From contig CADCGK010000001.1 of NCBI GenBank assembly GCA_902800965.1, positions 124,001 to 188,000 of the forward strand: 64,000 nt of DNA, read 5' to 3'. Made by a program: the position numbers and the translations under genes. The notes beneath the pieces were generated by a model, which saw only the letters and a list, made by a program, of their open reading frames with translations, was not told the origin of the DNA and did not search any database. Numbering within the stretch: position 1 is the first letter of the stretch; each line of letters starts with the position of its first letter. This DNA comes from an uncultured Bacteroidia bacterium. GTDB taxonomy: Bacteria > Bacteroidota > Bacteroidia > Bacteroidales > F082. This document shows, piece by piece, positions 1 to 9,465 of the stretch.

Positions 1-573
1 TCGCTCATCTTCCGGGAAAGACTTCATGGCCAAAGCAATGGCCTCGCCTATTGCAGTGCCTTGTGAAGCCACACTGCTTGTGTTGACCGAAGACAGAAAC
101 ATCTTGGCCGCACCATAGTCAGTGGTGATGGGGAGCTGGACAAAAGCTTTCTCAGCGAAGACAATCACGCCCAAACGGTCGCCTTGCAGATCGCCGATCA
201 GCTTGTTGATAGCTTGTTTGGAACGATCAAGACGGCTCGGCACGATATCCTGGGCATTCATGGAGTTGGACACGTCAACAGCAATATACAAATCAATACC
301 TTCACGTTTTACCTCCTCCATCTTGGAACCGCTCTGAAGATTGGCCAAACCTAGAATCAAGCAAGCGATCATCAACAAGAAGACCACAAATTTGCAGACG
401 TTACGACGGCCTGAACGTTGCGGCACCAGATAATCACGCATCTCTACCTCTGCGAAACGCTTGAAGATCTTATCCTGCCTCAGTCGAATCAGAATATAAA
501 TTATAATCAGTAACGGTATGATGATCAAGCCGTACAGATATTCAGGATGTTCAAATCTCAATACATTTTCCAT
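1..573 (-). CDS. batB: BatB-like von Willebrand A domain membrane protein (partial, 3' end outside window)
   Basis: The first 191 residues of a VWA-domain inner-membrane protein are visible; the rest lies beyond the left edge. Two hydrophobic segments (about residues 13-30 and 62-77) precede the VWA domain, whose metal-ion-dependent adhesion site begins with DVSNS at 100-104 and continues with the GTAIGEA threonine region near 172-178. It starts with ATG 5 bp downstream of the batA stop, so it is translated in the same operon. In Bacteroides, BatA and BatB are paired VWA proteins of the aerotolerance (Bat) operon thought to act with MoxR-type ATPases at the membrane; their molecular role is not settled. 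The order after batA supports the name BatB. Confidence 0.9.
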   Translation of the reverse strand, partial: MENVLRFEHPEYLYGLIIIPLLIIIYILIRLRQDKIFKRFAEVEMRDYLVPQRSGRRNVCKFVVFLLMIACLILGLANLQSGSKMEEVKREGIDLYIAVDVSNSMNAQDIVPSRLDRSKQAINKLIGDLQGDRLGVIVFAEKAFVQLPITTDYGAAKMFLSSVNTSSVASQGTAIGEAIALAMKSFPEDER

Positions 574-578
574 AACAC

Positions 579-1577
579 TTACTCCGAAATCGTTCTAAAA
601 ACAGTCTTACGTAAAATGAATTCAAGCAATAGCAAAGCGAGTGCCCAAGCTACCAAAGGATAGAACTCCTCATGAAGGTGTCTGAACTCTGTCACTTCGA
701 TCTTGGAGCGTTCCAGCCTGTCAATTTCGTCATAGATCTCGTCAAGCTTCTGGTTAGAGGTGGCACGGAAATACTTGCCTCCAGAACTATTGGCGATGGT
801 CGTCAAAAGCTTTTCGTCAATCTCCACCCTCATTTGTTGGTATTGCGTACCAAAAATGGTATTCACCGGGAATGGTGCAGTACCATAGCTACCCACACCA
901 ACAGTATAGACACGGATACCATATAGCTTGGCTAACTCTGCAGCAGTGTAAGGATCCACCGAACCAGCATTGTTCAAACCATCTGTAAGCAGGATGATGA
1001 CTTTGGAAATAGCTTCGCTGTCCTTGAGACGGTTAATAGCCGTGGCCAAGCCGTCACCGATAGCAGTACCATCTTCAATCATGCCAGTTTTCAGTTCCTT
1101 CAGCATATTGAGCATGATACCGTGATCTGTGGTGAGCGGCACCTGAGTAAACGACTCACCAGCAAAGACCACTAGACCCATACGGTCGGTGGGGCGGCCT
1201 TCCACAAAGTCGGCAGCAACTTTCTTAGAGGCTTCCAAACGGTCAGGCTTCAAATCACGTGCAAGCATACTTCCAGAAATATCTTGTGCCAAGATTATGT
1301 CGATACCTTCGATATTAGAGGTCTGACTTGTAGAAGAGCTTTGAGGACGAGCAATGGCGACAATCAAAAGTCCCAGGGCTGCCATCTGGAGAACAAACAA
1401 GAGATGCCGTGCATAGACCTTCCAACTACGCGGCAGGTTGTCAAAACCCGATGTGTCAGAATAGCGCACCGGGGCTTCCTGTTTCTTATGGCGGAATATG
1501 TACCATAAAATAGTAGCTGGGATAATCAACAGGCCCCAAAGAAGCTTAGGATTCGCAAAGGTGATGTTCTCAAACAT
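579..1577 (-). CDS. batA: BatA-like von Willebrand A domain membrane protein
   Basis: A complete 332-residue protein: two N-terminal hydrophobic segments (about 12-27 and 57-76), a VWA domain with a full MIDAS (DISGS at 99-103, threonine in GTAIGDG near 171, TDG at 198-200), and a C-terminal membrane segment near 308-325. The VWA domain would face the periplasm and bind a protein partner through a divalent metal. The start codon lies inside the end of the upstream BatD-like gene (8-bp overlap), indicating translational coupling. MoxR, DUF58, a BatD-like protein, BatA and BatB follow one another here, which is the known Bat operon order in Bacteroidota. A role in oxygen tolerance or envelope stress is inferred from that family. 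Confidence 0.93.
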   Translation of the reverse strand: MFENITFANPKLLWGLLIIPATILWYIFRHKKQEAPVRYSDTSGFDNLPRSWKVYARHLLFVLQMAALGLLIVAIARPQSSSTSQTSNIEGIDIILAQDISGSMLARDLKPDRLEASKKVAADFVEGRPTDRMGLVVFAGESFTQVPLTTDHGIMLNMLKELKTGMIEDGTAIGDGLATAINRLKDSEAISKVIILLTDGLNNAGSVDPYTAAELAKLYGIRVYTVGVGSYGTAPFPVNTIFGTQYQQMRVEIDEKLLTTIANSSGGKYFRATSNQKLDEIYDEIDRLERSKIEVTEFRHLHEEFYPLVAWALALLLLEFILRKTVFRTISE

Positions 1578-2550
1578 GTTGACGAGCCTCCTCCTCTTCC
1601 TTTGCCTTCATGGCCTGATAATGTTCGTAACTCTTGTTGACGAAATCTGTCATATCGCTCATGGCGTTGTCATTTTCCAGTGGAGACGTCGTGTATTTGG
1701 CGAACTTAACCAAATCGGACAATTCCATGGTGTCTTTCAACTTTCCAAAAATCTCACGATCAAAGTCAAGTTCCTCGACTTCCTCCAGGATGTCGTCTGT
1801 TGTCATTTCCACAGCGTTCACGTTGAATTGACCTTCGATGTATTCACGGGCAATATCGGACAATCCGGAATAATACTCCTTGACTTTACCCACCTGCCAC
1901 AGCTTCTGCTGCTTCAAGCTTTCAAGATCGCCGATGGCCTTGTTATAAGGCGGAATCGACGGACCTTTTACGGGCACGCCATTCTCATCCACTCTTGGCT
2001 TGCGGCGTTTCCAAAAGAACCACACCACCAATCCGACAAGCACCAACAACAGCACACCGAGAATCCATGGGAAGACCTCTTTCATGGATATAGGATGCTC
2101 AATAGGTGGCATCAGTGGACGGAAGGTCTGTGTGGTATCCACGATAATCGTGGTTACGTAAAGCTGTACCGGATCAGTGAAAGCTTTCAGTCTCAACTGG
2201 TCCTCTACCGACTTGGCGTATGTCAAACCCACAGATGGGACTTGCACATAACCGGTATCGAACGTCATCAAAGTCAACTGCTGCTGAACGATCGTGTTGC
2301 TATCGGCATCGGCGGTACGCACAAGGTCACCGCGTTTCAATATGTCAATTTGCTCTGACAAAGTGTCAGTCGCAAACTCATTCCATTCTACATAATAGCC
2401 GTAAGGCACCTTCATCGTCAGATCCAGCGAGAAAGGTTTACCAACGGCGACATGATTGTCCTGAACCTTTGCAGAGACCTCGACACTTTGCGCCGAAGCC
2501 GAACACATTAGTCCAAGCATCAAACCAATCACCAATACTATTCTTTTCAT
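1570..2550 (-). CDS. BatD-like single-pass membrane protein of the Bat operon
   Basis: This 326-residue protein has a cleavable signal peptide (about 1-21, ending SASAQ), a beta-rich periplasmic part (about 22-150), one transmembrane helix (about 161-180) followed by a KRRK stop-transfer patch, and a cytoplasmic helical tail rich in acidic residues. It overlaps the DUF58 gene by 4 bp (ATGA) and batA by 8 bp. Uncharacterised proteins with this signal-beta-TM-tail plan sit between the DUF58 and batA genes in Bacteroidota and resemble the DUF4381/BatD class. I infer that it links the periplasmic VWA proteins to the cytoplasmic MoxR/DUF58 pair. I see no catalytic motif. Confidence 0.8.
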   Translation of the reverse strand: MKRIVLVIGLMLGLMCSASAQSVEVSAKVQDNHVAVGKPFSLDLTMKVPYGYYVEWNEFATDTLSEQIDILKRGDLVRTADADSNTIVQQQLTLMTFDTGYVQVPSVGLTYAKSVEDQLRLKAFTDPVQLYVTTIIVDTTQTFRPLMPPIEHPISMKEVFPWILGVLLLVLVGLVVWFFWKRRKPRVDENGVPVKGPSIPPYNKAIGDLESLKQQKLWQVGKVKEYYSGLSDIAREYIEGQFNVNAVEMTTDDILEEVEELDFDREIFGKLKDTMELSDLVKFAKYTTSPLENDNAMSDMTDFVNKSYEHYQAMKAKEEEEARQHV

Positions 2551-3425
2551 CGTCTCGACTCCCTCTTCTTGAACAATTGCATCAAAGGTTTAACATAATC
2601 TTCATCCGTGTAAATCAAGGTATTGTCAATACCTTGCATGGTAAAGAGCCTGTTCAAAGCCAGCGATTCGCGATGAATCATCTGAAGGTATGCATCATGC
2701 CAGGCGCGGCTGGAGGTATCCACCCACTTTTCACGTCCCGTTTCGGCATCCTTGAATTTCACCAGACCCACTTTAGGGATCTCCATCTCACGCCGGTCAG
2801 TGATACGCAACGCCACCAAGTCATGTTTGTTGGCAGCAATACGCAGTTCCTGTTCGAAGTCTTTGGTCGTCATGAAGTCGGAAATCAGGAAGGCGGTGGT
2901 TCTGCGCTTGATGGCTGAAGTCAGGAAGCGGAGGCCCTCTCCGATGTCAGTACCGTTCTCTTCCGGCTTGAAATCCACGATCTCGCGGATGATACGAAGG
3001 ATATGTGTGCTCCCCTTCTTAGGCGGGATGAACTTCTCAATCTTGCTGCTGAAGAAGATCACTCCGACCTTATCGTTGTTTTGGATAGCGGAGAAAGCCA
3101 GCACAGCAGCTAGCTCGGCGGTCAGATCACGTTTTGACTGCTCACGCGAACCGAAGTCGTTGGAGCCCGAAACGTCGATGAGTAGCATGACCGTCATCTC
3201 ACGCTCTTCCTCGAAAATTTTGACAAAAGGCTTGTTGAAGCGAGCAGTGACATTCCAGTCGATATTGCGGATGTCGTCACCGTACTCGTATTCACGCACC
3301 TCGCTGAAAGTCATACCACGCCCTTTGAAGGCGCTGTGATACTGTCCAGAGAAGATGTGATTCGACAGTCCTCGCGTCTTGATTTCGATCTTTTTTACCT
3401 TTTTAAAAATGTCGTTTGCTTCCAT
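2547..3425 (-). CDS. DUF58 domain protein (VWA-like) of the MoxR/Bat operon
   Basis: A 292-residue cytoplasmic protein with the DUF58 signature, a charged stretch near residues 41-75 containing EYGDDIRNIDW and KIFEEER, followed by a VWA-like fold with DVSGS at 84-88. DUF58 proteins are typically encoded just after a MoxR AAA+ ATPase and are believed to be its partners. Here the gene is 41 bp downstream of moxR, separated from it by a heptamer repeat array, and its stop overlaps the next start (ATGA). It lacks the N-terminal membrane helices of larger DUF58 proteins, so this is the short Bat-operon form. Confidence 0.92.
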   Translation of the reverse strand: MEANDIFKKVKKIEIKTRGLSNHIFSGQYHSAFKGRGMTFSEVREYEYGDDIRNIDWNVTARFNKPFVKIFEEEREMTVMLLIDVSGSNDFGSREQSKRDLTAELAAVLAFSAIQNNDKVGVIFFSSKIEKFIPPKKGSTHILRIIREIVDFKPEENGTDIGEGLRFLTSAIKRRTTAFLISDFMTTKDFEQELRIAANKHDLVALRITDRREMEIPKVGLVKFKDAETGREKWVDTSSRAWHDAYLQMIHRESLALNRLFTMQGIDNTLIYTDEDYVKPLMQLFKKRESRR

Positions 3426-3434
3426 AAGAATTCT

Positions 3435-3462
3435 TACTTCTTACTTCTGACTTCTAACTTCT
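3435..3462 (-). repeat. Heptamer array, AGAAGTN type, moxR-DUF58 spacer
   Basis: Four exact-length 7-nt units on the minus strand (AGAAGTT, AGAAGTC, AGAAGTA, AGAAGTA) plus a partial unit fill most of the 41-bp spacer between the moxR stop and the DUF58 start. The purine-rich strand is the mRNA strand. It belongs to the RGTTRRR repeat superfamily seen across the window. Confidence 0.85.
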
Positions 3463-3466
3463 TTTT

Positions 3467-4459
<993 letters not shown>

Positions 4460-4485
4460 AGTTGGTAGTTGTTTAGTTGTCAGTT
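4460..4485 (+). repeat. Heptamer array, AGTTGNN type, in the moxR 5' leader
   Basis: The plus strand reads AGTTGGT, AGTTGTTT, AGTTGTC, AGTT (units of 7, 8 and 7 nt). In the moxR mRNA the complementary AACT-rich strand is present and its last AACT touches the ATG. Same superfamily as the other arrays but antisense to the gene. Confidence 0.75.
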
Positions 4486-4518
4486 ATTCAATTGGCGGTG
4501 CCTTCGTCAAAAAGCATG

Positions 4519-4526
4519 CAAAATTA
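4519..4526 (-). promoter_or_regulatory. -7 promoter box for the moxR/Bat operon
   Basis: TAATTTTG on the minus strand matches the Bacteroidota -7 consensus TAnnTTTG. It lies about 60 bp upstream of the moxR ATG, in the spacer that separates the Bat operon from the acyltransferase genes. No clear -33 element is seen. Confidence 0.6.
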
Positions 4527-4551
4527 CCGCTTTGTCATGAAATAATAACTC

Positions 4552-5580
4552 CTATTTAATAAATTTATTGTGGAGCAATGCCATGGCAATACGATGAGCT
4601 ATGATTTGCCGACCTTCGGCATAATAATGCTCTGTAGTCCAGTTTCGGTCGATGAAACTGGCATCACGAACGACATCCAAGTTATCCACTAAAACGACGT
4701 GCTCCAAACTGCCATAACGCTGCACCAGATAATCGCGATTCTTATTTATCAGATAAACCAAATCCTCGCCCACCAGCTCATTGGCTTTATCGACATTCTC
4801 AGCCAAGAGATTGAAAACCAAATTCCAGCCTCTTTCACGACACAAATCAACGATGGCATCAAAATCCTTGACTCGAGGATTGTCATCATGGATTAAGAAT
4901 GCATAGGTGCTAATATAAGTACAGGCCAAAGACGTCAAAGCATCGTCACGTTGCCCCAAAGAATCCACCACTCCTTGCTTCATCATCGCATTATCCCATT
5001 GGCCTGTGGTCTCCCACTCAAAATCATAAGGAAACTGAAGCCTTTCCCTTTCCCTGTGTTCACGAGCCATCGTATTCCATTCCGACTTGCTTCGGATGGG
5101 ATACGCCTTGAACGCCAACAGGAATCGGTTCACCAACGGTGGATAGTCTTTCAAAAGAACCAGTTGTTTCTGAAGCGCTGTCTCAAGTTCCGAATAAATC
5201 CATCCAGCATCGAAGGAACGTAAATTCATTGTCACCACGACCGTTTCCACAGAAGATTCTTTCGGGATGATTTTCAGCATGTTATAGTAAACCTGCGCAT
5301 GAGATGCATCTTTAGTGATGTCGCCACAGCGAATATCCGGAAAATAACTCCAAATCATGTCACTGATTTTCCTTTTGTCATTTTCTGCCCAACCGCAGGT
5401 ATGGTTTGACGACTCGCCCAAATAGATAATACGACAACTGTCCTCAACCACGTGACGGGACAGGTTGACAATGTCGGAATACTTCTGTAAGTCTTTCTCA
5501 TAGAACCACTTGGAATAAACCCAATTCATCACTACGATCAGGGCGAAAAACACCAATATGCGTATCAACAACTTTTTCAT
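4552..5580 (-). CDS. SGNH-hydrolase-like partner of an MBOAT acyltransferase (AlgJ/DltD-like)
   Basis: A 342-residue protein with one N-terminal signal anchor (about 7-20) and an extracytoplasmic domain with degenerate SGNH hydrolase blocks: LGESSN at 54-59 in place of GDSN and TTEH at about 315-318 as the C-terminal Asp/Glu-x-x-His block. It lies 2 bp downstream of the MBOAT gene. MBOAT proteins of the AlgI/DltB/PatA class commonly work with such a membrane-anchored SGNH-like protein, which completes transfer of the acyl group to an extracellular polymer. I infer the same two-component design here; the substrate (capsule, exopolysaccharide or lipid glycan) cannot be told. Sequence alone does not show whether the GES serine is catalytic. 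Confidence 0.75.
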   Translation of the reverse strand: MKKLLIRILVFFALIVVMNWVYSKWFYEKDLQKYSDIVNLSRHVVEDSCRIIYLGESSNHTCGWAENDKRKISDMIWSYFPDIRCGDITKDASHAQVYYNMLKIIPKESSVETVVVTMNLRSFDAGWIYSELETALQKQLVLLKDYPPLVNRFLLAFKAYPIRSKSEWNTMAREHRERERLQFPYDFEWETTGQWDNAMMKQGVVDSLGQRDDALTSLACTYISTYAFLIHDDNPRVKDFDAIVDLCRERGWNLVFNLLAENVDKANELVGEDLVYLINKNRDYLVQRYGSLEHVVLVDNLDVVRDASFIDRNWTTEHYYAEGRQIIAHRIAMALLHNKFIK

Positions 5581-5582
5581 GG

Positions 5583-7001
5583 TCAGAATTGGAAATAAAT
5601 GAACGGGAAATTATCAACGTTGGAGCAAGCAATCACCATAAACAGAAAAACAGCGTAAATAAACCACCTCAAAATAAAGCACTTGCCTTCACACCAAATA
5701 TCAAAACGGCTATTGAACAACAAGAGGTCGGAAAGGATGAACAAACCAAGATAAAGCCATACTGACGGTGCGACGGTCAGTTGTTCTCCACCTCCAAAAT
5801 TGGAAACTGCCGCCACAAAAATATCACACATGTTGGCAAAATCAGCAGCACGGAACATAACCCAGAATAGCGTTACCAAAACGAAAGTCTTAATAACGCG
5901 AATAATATCGAGACTGATATTCAACCATTTTGGACGTGTCTCCTTGATAGGGCAACGGTCTCGCAACGACTTCTCTACAATGTGCAGTATCCCATGGGCA
6001 AAGCCCCAAAGCAAGAAGGTCCATGCCGCGCCATGCCAGATGCCGCTCAGCACGAATACCACCATGATGTTGTACACCCAGCGCCCGAACTTCACACGGC
6101 TGCCACCCATAGGAAAGTACACATAATCACGGAACCATGTGGAAAGCGAAATATGCCATCGATGCCAAAACTCGGCGATGTTCTTTGAAAGATATGGTGT
6201 TCGGAAATTGTCGCTGATATTGAAGCCCATCAGTTTCGCACTACCTAAAGCAATAGTGGAATACCCAAAGAAATCGCCATAAATCTGAAAACTGTAAAAC
6301 ACCATAGCCAACATTACGCTCCACGAATTATAATCAGACGGGTTGGCGTACACCAGATCGACATAGGCGCCCAACTGATCAGCTACCACCATCTTGATGA
6401 ACAAACCAAACAAAACAAGCCTCATGCCTTGAGAGATGTTCTCATAACGAAACTCCTTATGCTCATGCAACTGACGCAAGAGGTTGCCAGGACGTTCGAT
6501 AGGACCAGTGACCAACTGCGGGAAAAACATAACGTACAGCGAATAATAGCCAAAATGCCGCTCCGCCTTCTGATTACCACGATACACCTCAATCACATAA
6601 CTCATGCTCTGGAAGGTGTGAAACGACAAGCCGATAGGCAGAATGATTTTTACCGTGGTGCGCACATTCAATCCCAACTTTTGACACAGCCAGACAAAGT
6701 TGTCATTGACAAATCCTAAGTATTTGAAAATGAACAGCACCAGCAAAGTGGAAACCACGCTAATGACGAAATAGGTCTTTTTCTTCTTTGGATCGTCTGC
6801 ATGTTTCTCCATCAGGATGCCTGCTGAATAGTCGATGATGATGGTAGCAAACAATATGAGAATATACTTGGGTACAAACCACATGTAGAACACACAGCTT
6901 GCTACCAAAAGCATCAGCCAACGCGACTTTTGCGGCAGCAAGTAAAACAACAGCACTACAACAGGGAGAAAGATGACGTACTCTATGGAATTAAAGACCA
7001 C
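5583..7001 (-). CDS. MBOAT-family membrane O-acyltransferase (AlgI/DltB-like)
   Basis: A 472-residue polytopic membrane protein with the AlgI-type MBOAT hallmarks: the conserved EFWHRWHISLSTWFRDYVYF region near 277-296 and the invariant histidine in SGIWHGAAW (H323). AlgI/DltB enzymes move acyl groups, usually acetyl or D-alanyl, across the membrane onto polysaccharides or teichoic acids. The next gene encodes the usual SGNH-like partner and is 2 bp away, so the two form an acylation module. The enzyme is full length with more than ten hydrophobic segments. The substrate is unknown; exopolysaccharide acetylation is the most likely general role. Confidence 0.93.
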   Translation of the reverse strand: MVFNSIEYVIFLPVVVLLFYLLPQKSRWLMLLVASCVFYMWFVPKYILILFATIIIDYSAGILMEKHADDPKKKKTYFVISVVSTLLVLFIFKYLGFVNDNFVWLCQKLGLNVRTTVKIILPIGLSFHTFQSMSYVIEVYRGNQKAERHFGYYSLYVMFFPQLVTGPIERPGNLLRQLHEHKEFRYENISQGMRLVLFGLFIKMVVADQLGAYVDLVYANPSDYNSWSVMLAMVFYSFQIYGDFFGYSTIALGSAKLMGFNISDNFRTPYLSKNIAEFWHRWHISLSTWFRDYVYFPMGGSRVKFGRWVYNIMVVFVLSGIWHGAAWTFLLWGFAHGILHIVEKSLRDRCPIKETRPKWLNISLDIIRVIKTFVLVTLFWVMFRAADFANMCDIFVAAVSNFGGGEQLTVAPSVWLYLGLFILSDLLLFNSRFDIWCEGKCFILRWFIYAVFLFMVIACSNVDNFPFIYFQF

Positions 7002-7037
7002 TTTTAAACGATGTTTTTATATTGTCTAAAAATCGTG

Positions 7038-7045
7038 TAAAGTTA
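7038..7045 (-). promoter_or_regulatory. Probable -7 box for the MBOAT/SGNH operon
   Basis: TAACTTTA on the minus strand differs from TAnnTTTG at the last base only and lies about 37 bp upstream of the MBOAT ATG. It shares the 86-bp divergent spacer with the aspartate kinase promoter. Confidence 0.4.
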
Positions 7046-7058
7046 CGAATAAATCCAC

Positions 7059-7066
7059 TATATTTG
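7059..7066 (+). promoter_or_regulatory. -7 promoter box for aspartate kinase
   Basis: TATATTTG matches the TAnnTTTG consensus exactly and lies 21 bp before the ATG, so the leader is too short for an amino-acid riboswitch or attenuator. No lysine riboswitch is present. Confidence 0.65.
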
Positions 7067-7087
7067 CGTCATTAACAGAAAAAAGAA

Positions 7088-8377
7088 ATGATTAAAAAAA
7101 TCTATAAATTCGGTGGCGCCTCGGTGAAAGATGCCGATGCCGTCCGTAATCTCAAGAGTATCGTAGCACAGCACAAGGACGAGGATATCTTCTTAGTGGT
7201 TTCGGCCATGGGCAAGACCACCAACATGTTGGAGAAAGTGCTCAAGGACTTCCGCGATCACAATGGAGAGCTCGGCATCGAGGCCCTCGGCGAAGTCATG
7301 AGCTACCATGAAAAGATTATTCTGGATCTCTTTGACCAAAACCGCGAGCACCCTGTGATCGAGTCGGTTTCCAGCCTCTTCATCGAGCTTTGGGAGAAGT
7401 TGCAGAACACCGACCAGCCTTACGACTACCAATATGACCAGACGGTAAGCTACGGAGAGTTGATCTCCACCACCATCATCCAAGAATACCTCAACCACTG
7501 CGATGTGCCTTGCCGCTGGCTCGATGCACGGAAGTACGTATTGACTGACGAACGCTTCCGGGCCGCCTCGCCCGACTGGGACGAAACCCGTTTACGCATC
7601 AGCAAGCTCAACGACGAGCATATCCACGGCATCGTGTGTATCACCCAAGGTTTCATAGGGTCCACCGTCGATGGCAAACACAGCGTCACCTTGGGCCGCG
7701 AGGGCTCCGACTACACAGCAGCCATCTTTGCCAACTGCCTCGATGCAGAGGAAGTCACCATCTGGAAAGATGTGGACGGTCTGCTCAACGCCGACCCAAA
7801 GCGATTTGACGAGACCGTACAACTCCCTCACATCACCTACTCCGAAGCCATCGAGTTGGCCTTCTACGGTGCTTCGATCATCCACCCCAAGACCCTCAAG
7901 CCGCTACAAAACAAGAATATCACTCTCAAGGTACAATCGTTTTTGAATCCAGACCATGCCCCTTCCATCATTGACGGGAAGGCCGATCGGAGCATTGGGA
8001 AGGTCCCATCATATATCGTCAAGGACGACCAGACCCTAATGTCGATTTCGCCAAGAGACTATTCATTCATGAACGAACATAACCTGCAGCTCATCTTCGC
8101 CGCTTGTGACGAGTGGGGCATCCACGCCAACGTCATCCAGACCTCTGCTTTGATGCTTTCGTTCTGCTTCGACCACGACGAACGCAAACTAAAAGGCCTC
8201 GTCGGATCACTCCGCGAGACCTTCCAAGTGAAATATAACAAAGGCTTGACCTTGTTTACAATCAGGCATTACGACAACGCATACACTATGGGCGACCGCT
8301 TCCTCGAAGGGAAAAAGGTCTATCTCAAACAGAGTAGCCGAAGCACTTTACAGTATGTAGTGAGGAGTGAGGAGTGA
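7088..8377 (+). CDS. lysC: Aspartate kinase (monofunctional)
   Basis: This 429-residue enzyme phosphorylates aspartate, the first step toward lysine/diaminopimelate, threonine and methionine. The N-terminal kinase domain shows KFGGASV at 7-13, SYGELISTTI around 121-130, LGREGSDYTA at 202-211 and TIWKDVDG at 224-231; tandem ACT-type regulatory domains occupy about 300-425. The length fits a monofunctional kinase with no homoserine dehydrogenase fused. The start ATG follows its promoter by 21 bp. The last residues (VRSEE and the TGA stop) are encoded by the AGTGAGG heptamer array that begins at 8359, so the C-terminus appears to have been rewritten by the repeat. Feedback inhibition by lysine or threonine is likely from the ACT domains but not provable here. 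Confidence 0.95.
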   Translation: MIKKIYKFGGASVKDADAVRNLKSIVAQHKDEDIFLVVSAMGKTTNMLEKVLKDFRDHNGELGIEALGEVMSYHEKIILDLFDQNREHPVIESVSSLFIELWEKLQNTDQPYDYQYDQTVSYGELISTTIIQEYLNHCDVPCRWLDARKYVLTDERFRAASPDWDETRLRISKLNDEHIHGIVCITQGFIGSTVDGKHSVTLGREGSDYTAAIFANCLDAEEVTIWKDVDGLLNADPKRFDETVQLPHITYSEAIELAFYGASIIHPKTLKPLQNKNITLKVQSFLNPDHAPSIIDGKADRSIGKVPSYIVKDDQTLMSISPRDYSFMNEHNLQLIFAACDEWGIHANVIQTSALMLSFCFDHDERKLKGLVGSLRETFQVKYNKGLTLFTIRHYDNAYTMGDRFLEGKKVYLKQSSRSTLQYVVRSEE

Positions 8378-8419
8378 GGAGTATAAAAAGCTACTCCTAA
8401 CTCCTAACTCCCAACTCTA
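8359..8419. repeat. Inverted pair of heptamer arrays between convergent genes (hairpin)
   Basis: The left arm has three AGTGAGG units plus AGTA (8359-8383). The right arm is the opposite-strand counterpart, AGTTAGG/AGTTGGG type (8392-8419). They form a 17-bp stem (8367-8383 with 8392-8408, two mismatches) around an 8-nt loop. The lysC stop (8375-8377) lies in the left arm and the stop of the convergent gene (8417-8419) in the right. It probably acts as a bidirectional terminator or transcript-end stabiliser. Confidence 0.8.
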
Positions 8420-8779
8420 ATAGTCCCATCGGTCGTATTTAAGCTTGGCATTTGCCGCTTTTCGCTCAGCGTTGATGGCATCGTATTTCGATGTGTCAAC
8501 GGTGCCTGAAGGCTTCTTACCAGCATCGTGGGGTTCGTCGGCCGCCTGATTGATGGAGTCGAGTCTGGCTGCCTGTTTCTCAACCTCCTTTTCAACCGCC
8601 TCTTCAATAGTTTGGGAGATCTTTTCTGATTGTTTGTCTATCTCTTTTTGGATGGTCTTCTCTACCGCTTTTTCAGCTCCTTTTTTAACAGCCCTTCCGA
8701 TGATGCCGCCCAACTGAGCTTGAGCCGGAAGCACTGCCACGGCAAATACCACAACGATTAATGCAAGTATCTTTTTCAT
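8417..8779 (-). CDS. Small secreted charged, coiled-coil-like protein
   Basis: A 120-residue protein of unknown function. A signal peptide covers about residues 1-21 (ending PAQAQ) and is followed by a Gly/Ile-rich stretch; residues 32-75 are a Lys/Glu-rich helix with heptad character, and the tail is charged. I recognise no family domain. It is 24 bp downstream of a TapB-like gene on the same strand and is probably co-transcribed. Its TAG stop falls in the heptamer hairpin that separates it from lysC. A periplasmic or surface location is inferred from the signal peptide. Confidence 0.7.
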   Translation of the reverse strand: MKKILALIVVVFAVAVLPAQAQLGGIIGRAVKKGAEKAVEKTIQKEIDKQSEKISQTIEEAVEKEVEKQAARLDSINQAADEPHDAGKKPSGTVDTSKYDAINAERKAANAKLKYDRWDY

Positions 8780-8803
8780 ATTATTCTGATCTTTAATTGG
8801 TTA

Positions 8804-9436
8804 TTATTTCATTGAAGTTAACACAGAAGAGCTGACTAGGTCGCCTTTGGAGTAGGTCTCTGTTTTCACGGCACCAATGCCGCGGGCATACCAGGTCTTG
8901 ATGGTGGTGGAGCTCTTGATGCCCATCACCCTGCCCTCCGAGGTCTGTTTGACCACATAGCACTTGAAGGTGCCAGCAGGAGTAGTGATTTCCTCACGAT
9001 CAACCACTTCATTCTCAGTGATTGTGCTCTTCACGCGAAGGCCGCCAAGGTCAACGGTCATCTCGCCAAGGGGCAGTTTATAGCCGACAGCCAGTTGGTT
9101 GGGAATTCGCATCAGTTCAGGATCAGTGGCCGTGAGGTCGATACTGCCTTGACCCATGGAAATCATGGCGCTACCGTTGCGCACCTCCATGGCAGTTGCC
9201 ACCGTAGTGACCATGCCACTTGCATTCACAGTAGTTTCCATGGTGACATCGTAATCCATTTCACTGATGACTTTCACATCTTTATAGACATTGGTAGTGA
9301 CACCTGTTTCTTTGCCTTTGGCATCGTAGTCGGTATAAGTCAACTCCGCCCCTTTTGTGACGCAGCAATATGGTGCCTGCGAGAACAACGAGGAAGCGCC
9401 AGCAAGCATCATAAGCAATAACAGCATTTTTTTCAT
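8804..9436 (-). CDS. Secreted TapB/DUF3108-like beta-barrel domain protein
   Basis: A 210-residue secreted protein with a signal peptide (about 1-19, ending SLFSQ) and a domain of alternating beta strands. The ending TPAGTFKCYVVKQ ... TWYARGIGAVKTE is typical of the DUF3108/TapB-like lipocalin-like fold that recurs in Bacteroidota secreted proteins (family recognition from memory). No catalytic residues are evident, and the biochemical role is unknown. It lies upstream of a second small secreted protein and is transcribed from a promoter that abuts the divergent trmO promoter. Confidence 0.72.
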   Translation of the reverse strand: MKKMLLLLMMLAGASSLFSQAPYCCVTKGAELTYTDYDAKGKETGVTTNVYKDVKVISEMDYDVTMETTVNASGMVTTVATAMEVRNGSAMISMGQGSIDLTATDPELMRIPNQLAVGYKLPLGEMTVDLGGLRVKSTITENEVVDREEITTPAGTFKCYVVKQTSEGRVMGIKSSTTIKTWYARGIGAVKTETYSKGDLVSSSVLTSMK

Positions 9437-9457
9437 GATGGTTTCGTTTTTAAGGAT

Positions 9458-9465
9458 TAACTTTG
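9458..9465 (+). promoter_or_regulatory. -7 promoter box for trmO
   Basis: TAACTTTG matches TAnnTTTG and lies 24 bp before the trmO GTG start. It directly abuts a minus-strand -7 box at 9466-9473. Confidence 0.6.

Noticed and set aside
1498..2358. A 286-residue plus-strand open frame across the BatD-like gene
   Set aside because: The opposite strand carries an operon of overlapping, recognisable Bat genes, and the frame has no promoter or homology signs.
7002..7087. Lysine riboswitch before aspartate kinase
   Set aside because: The promoter box lies only 21 bp from the ATG, leaving no room for an aptamer.
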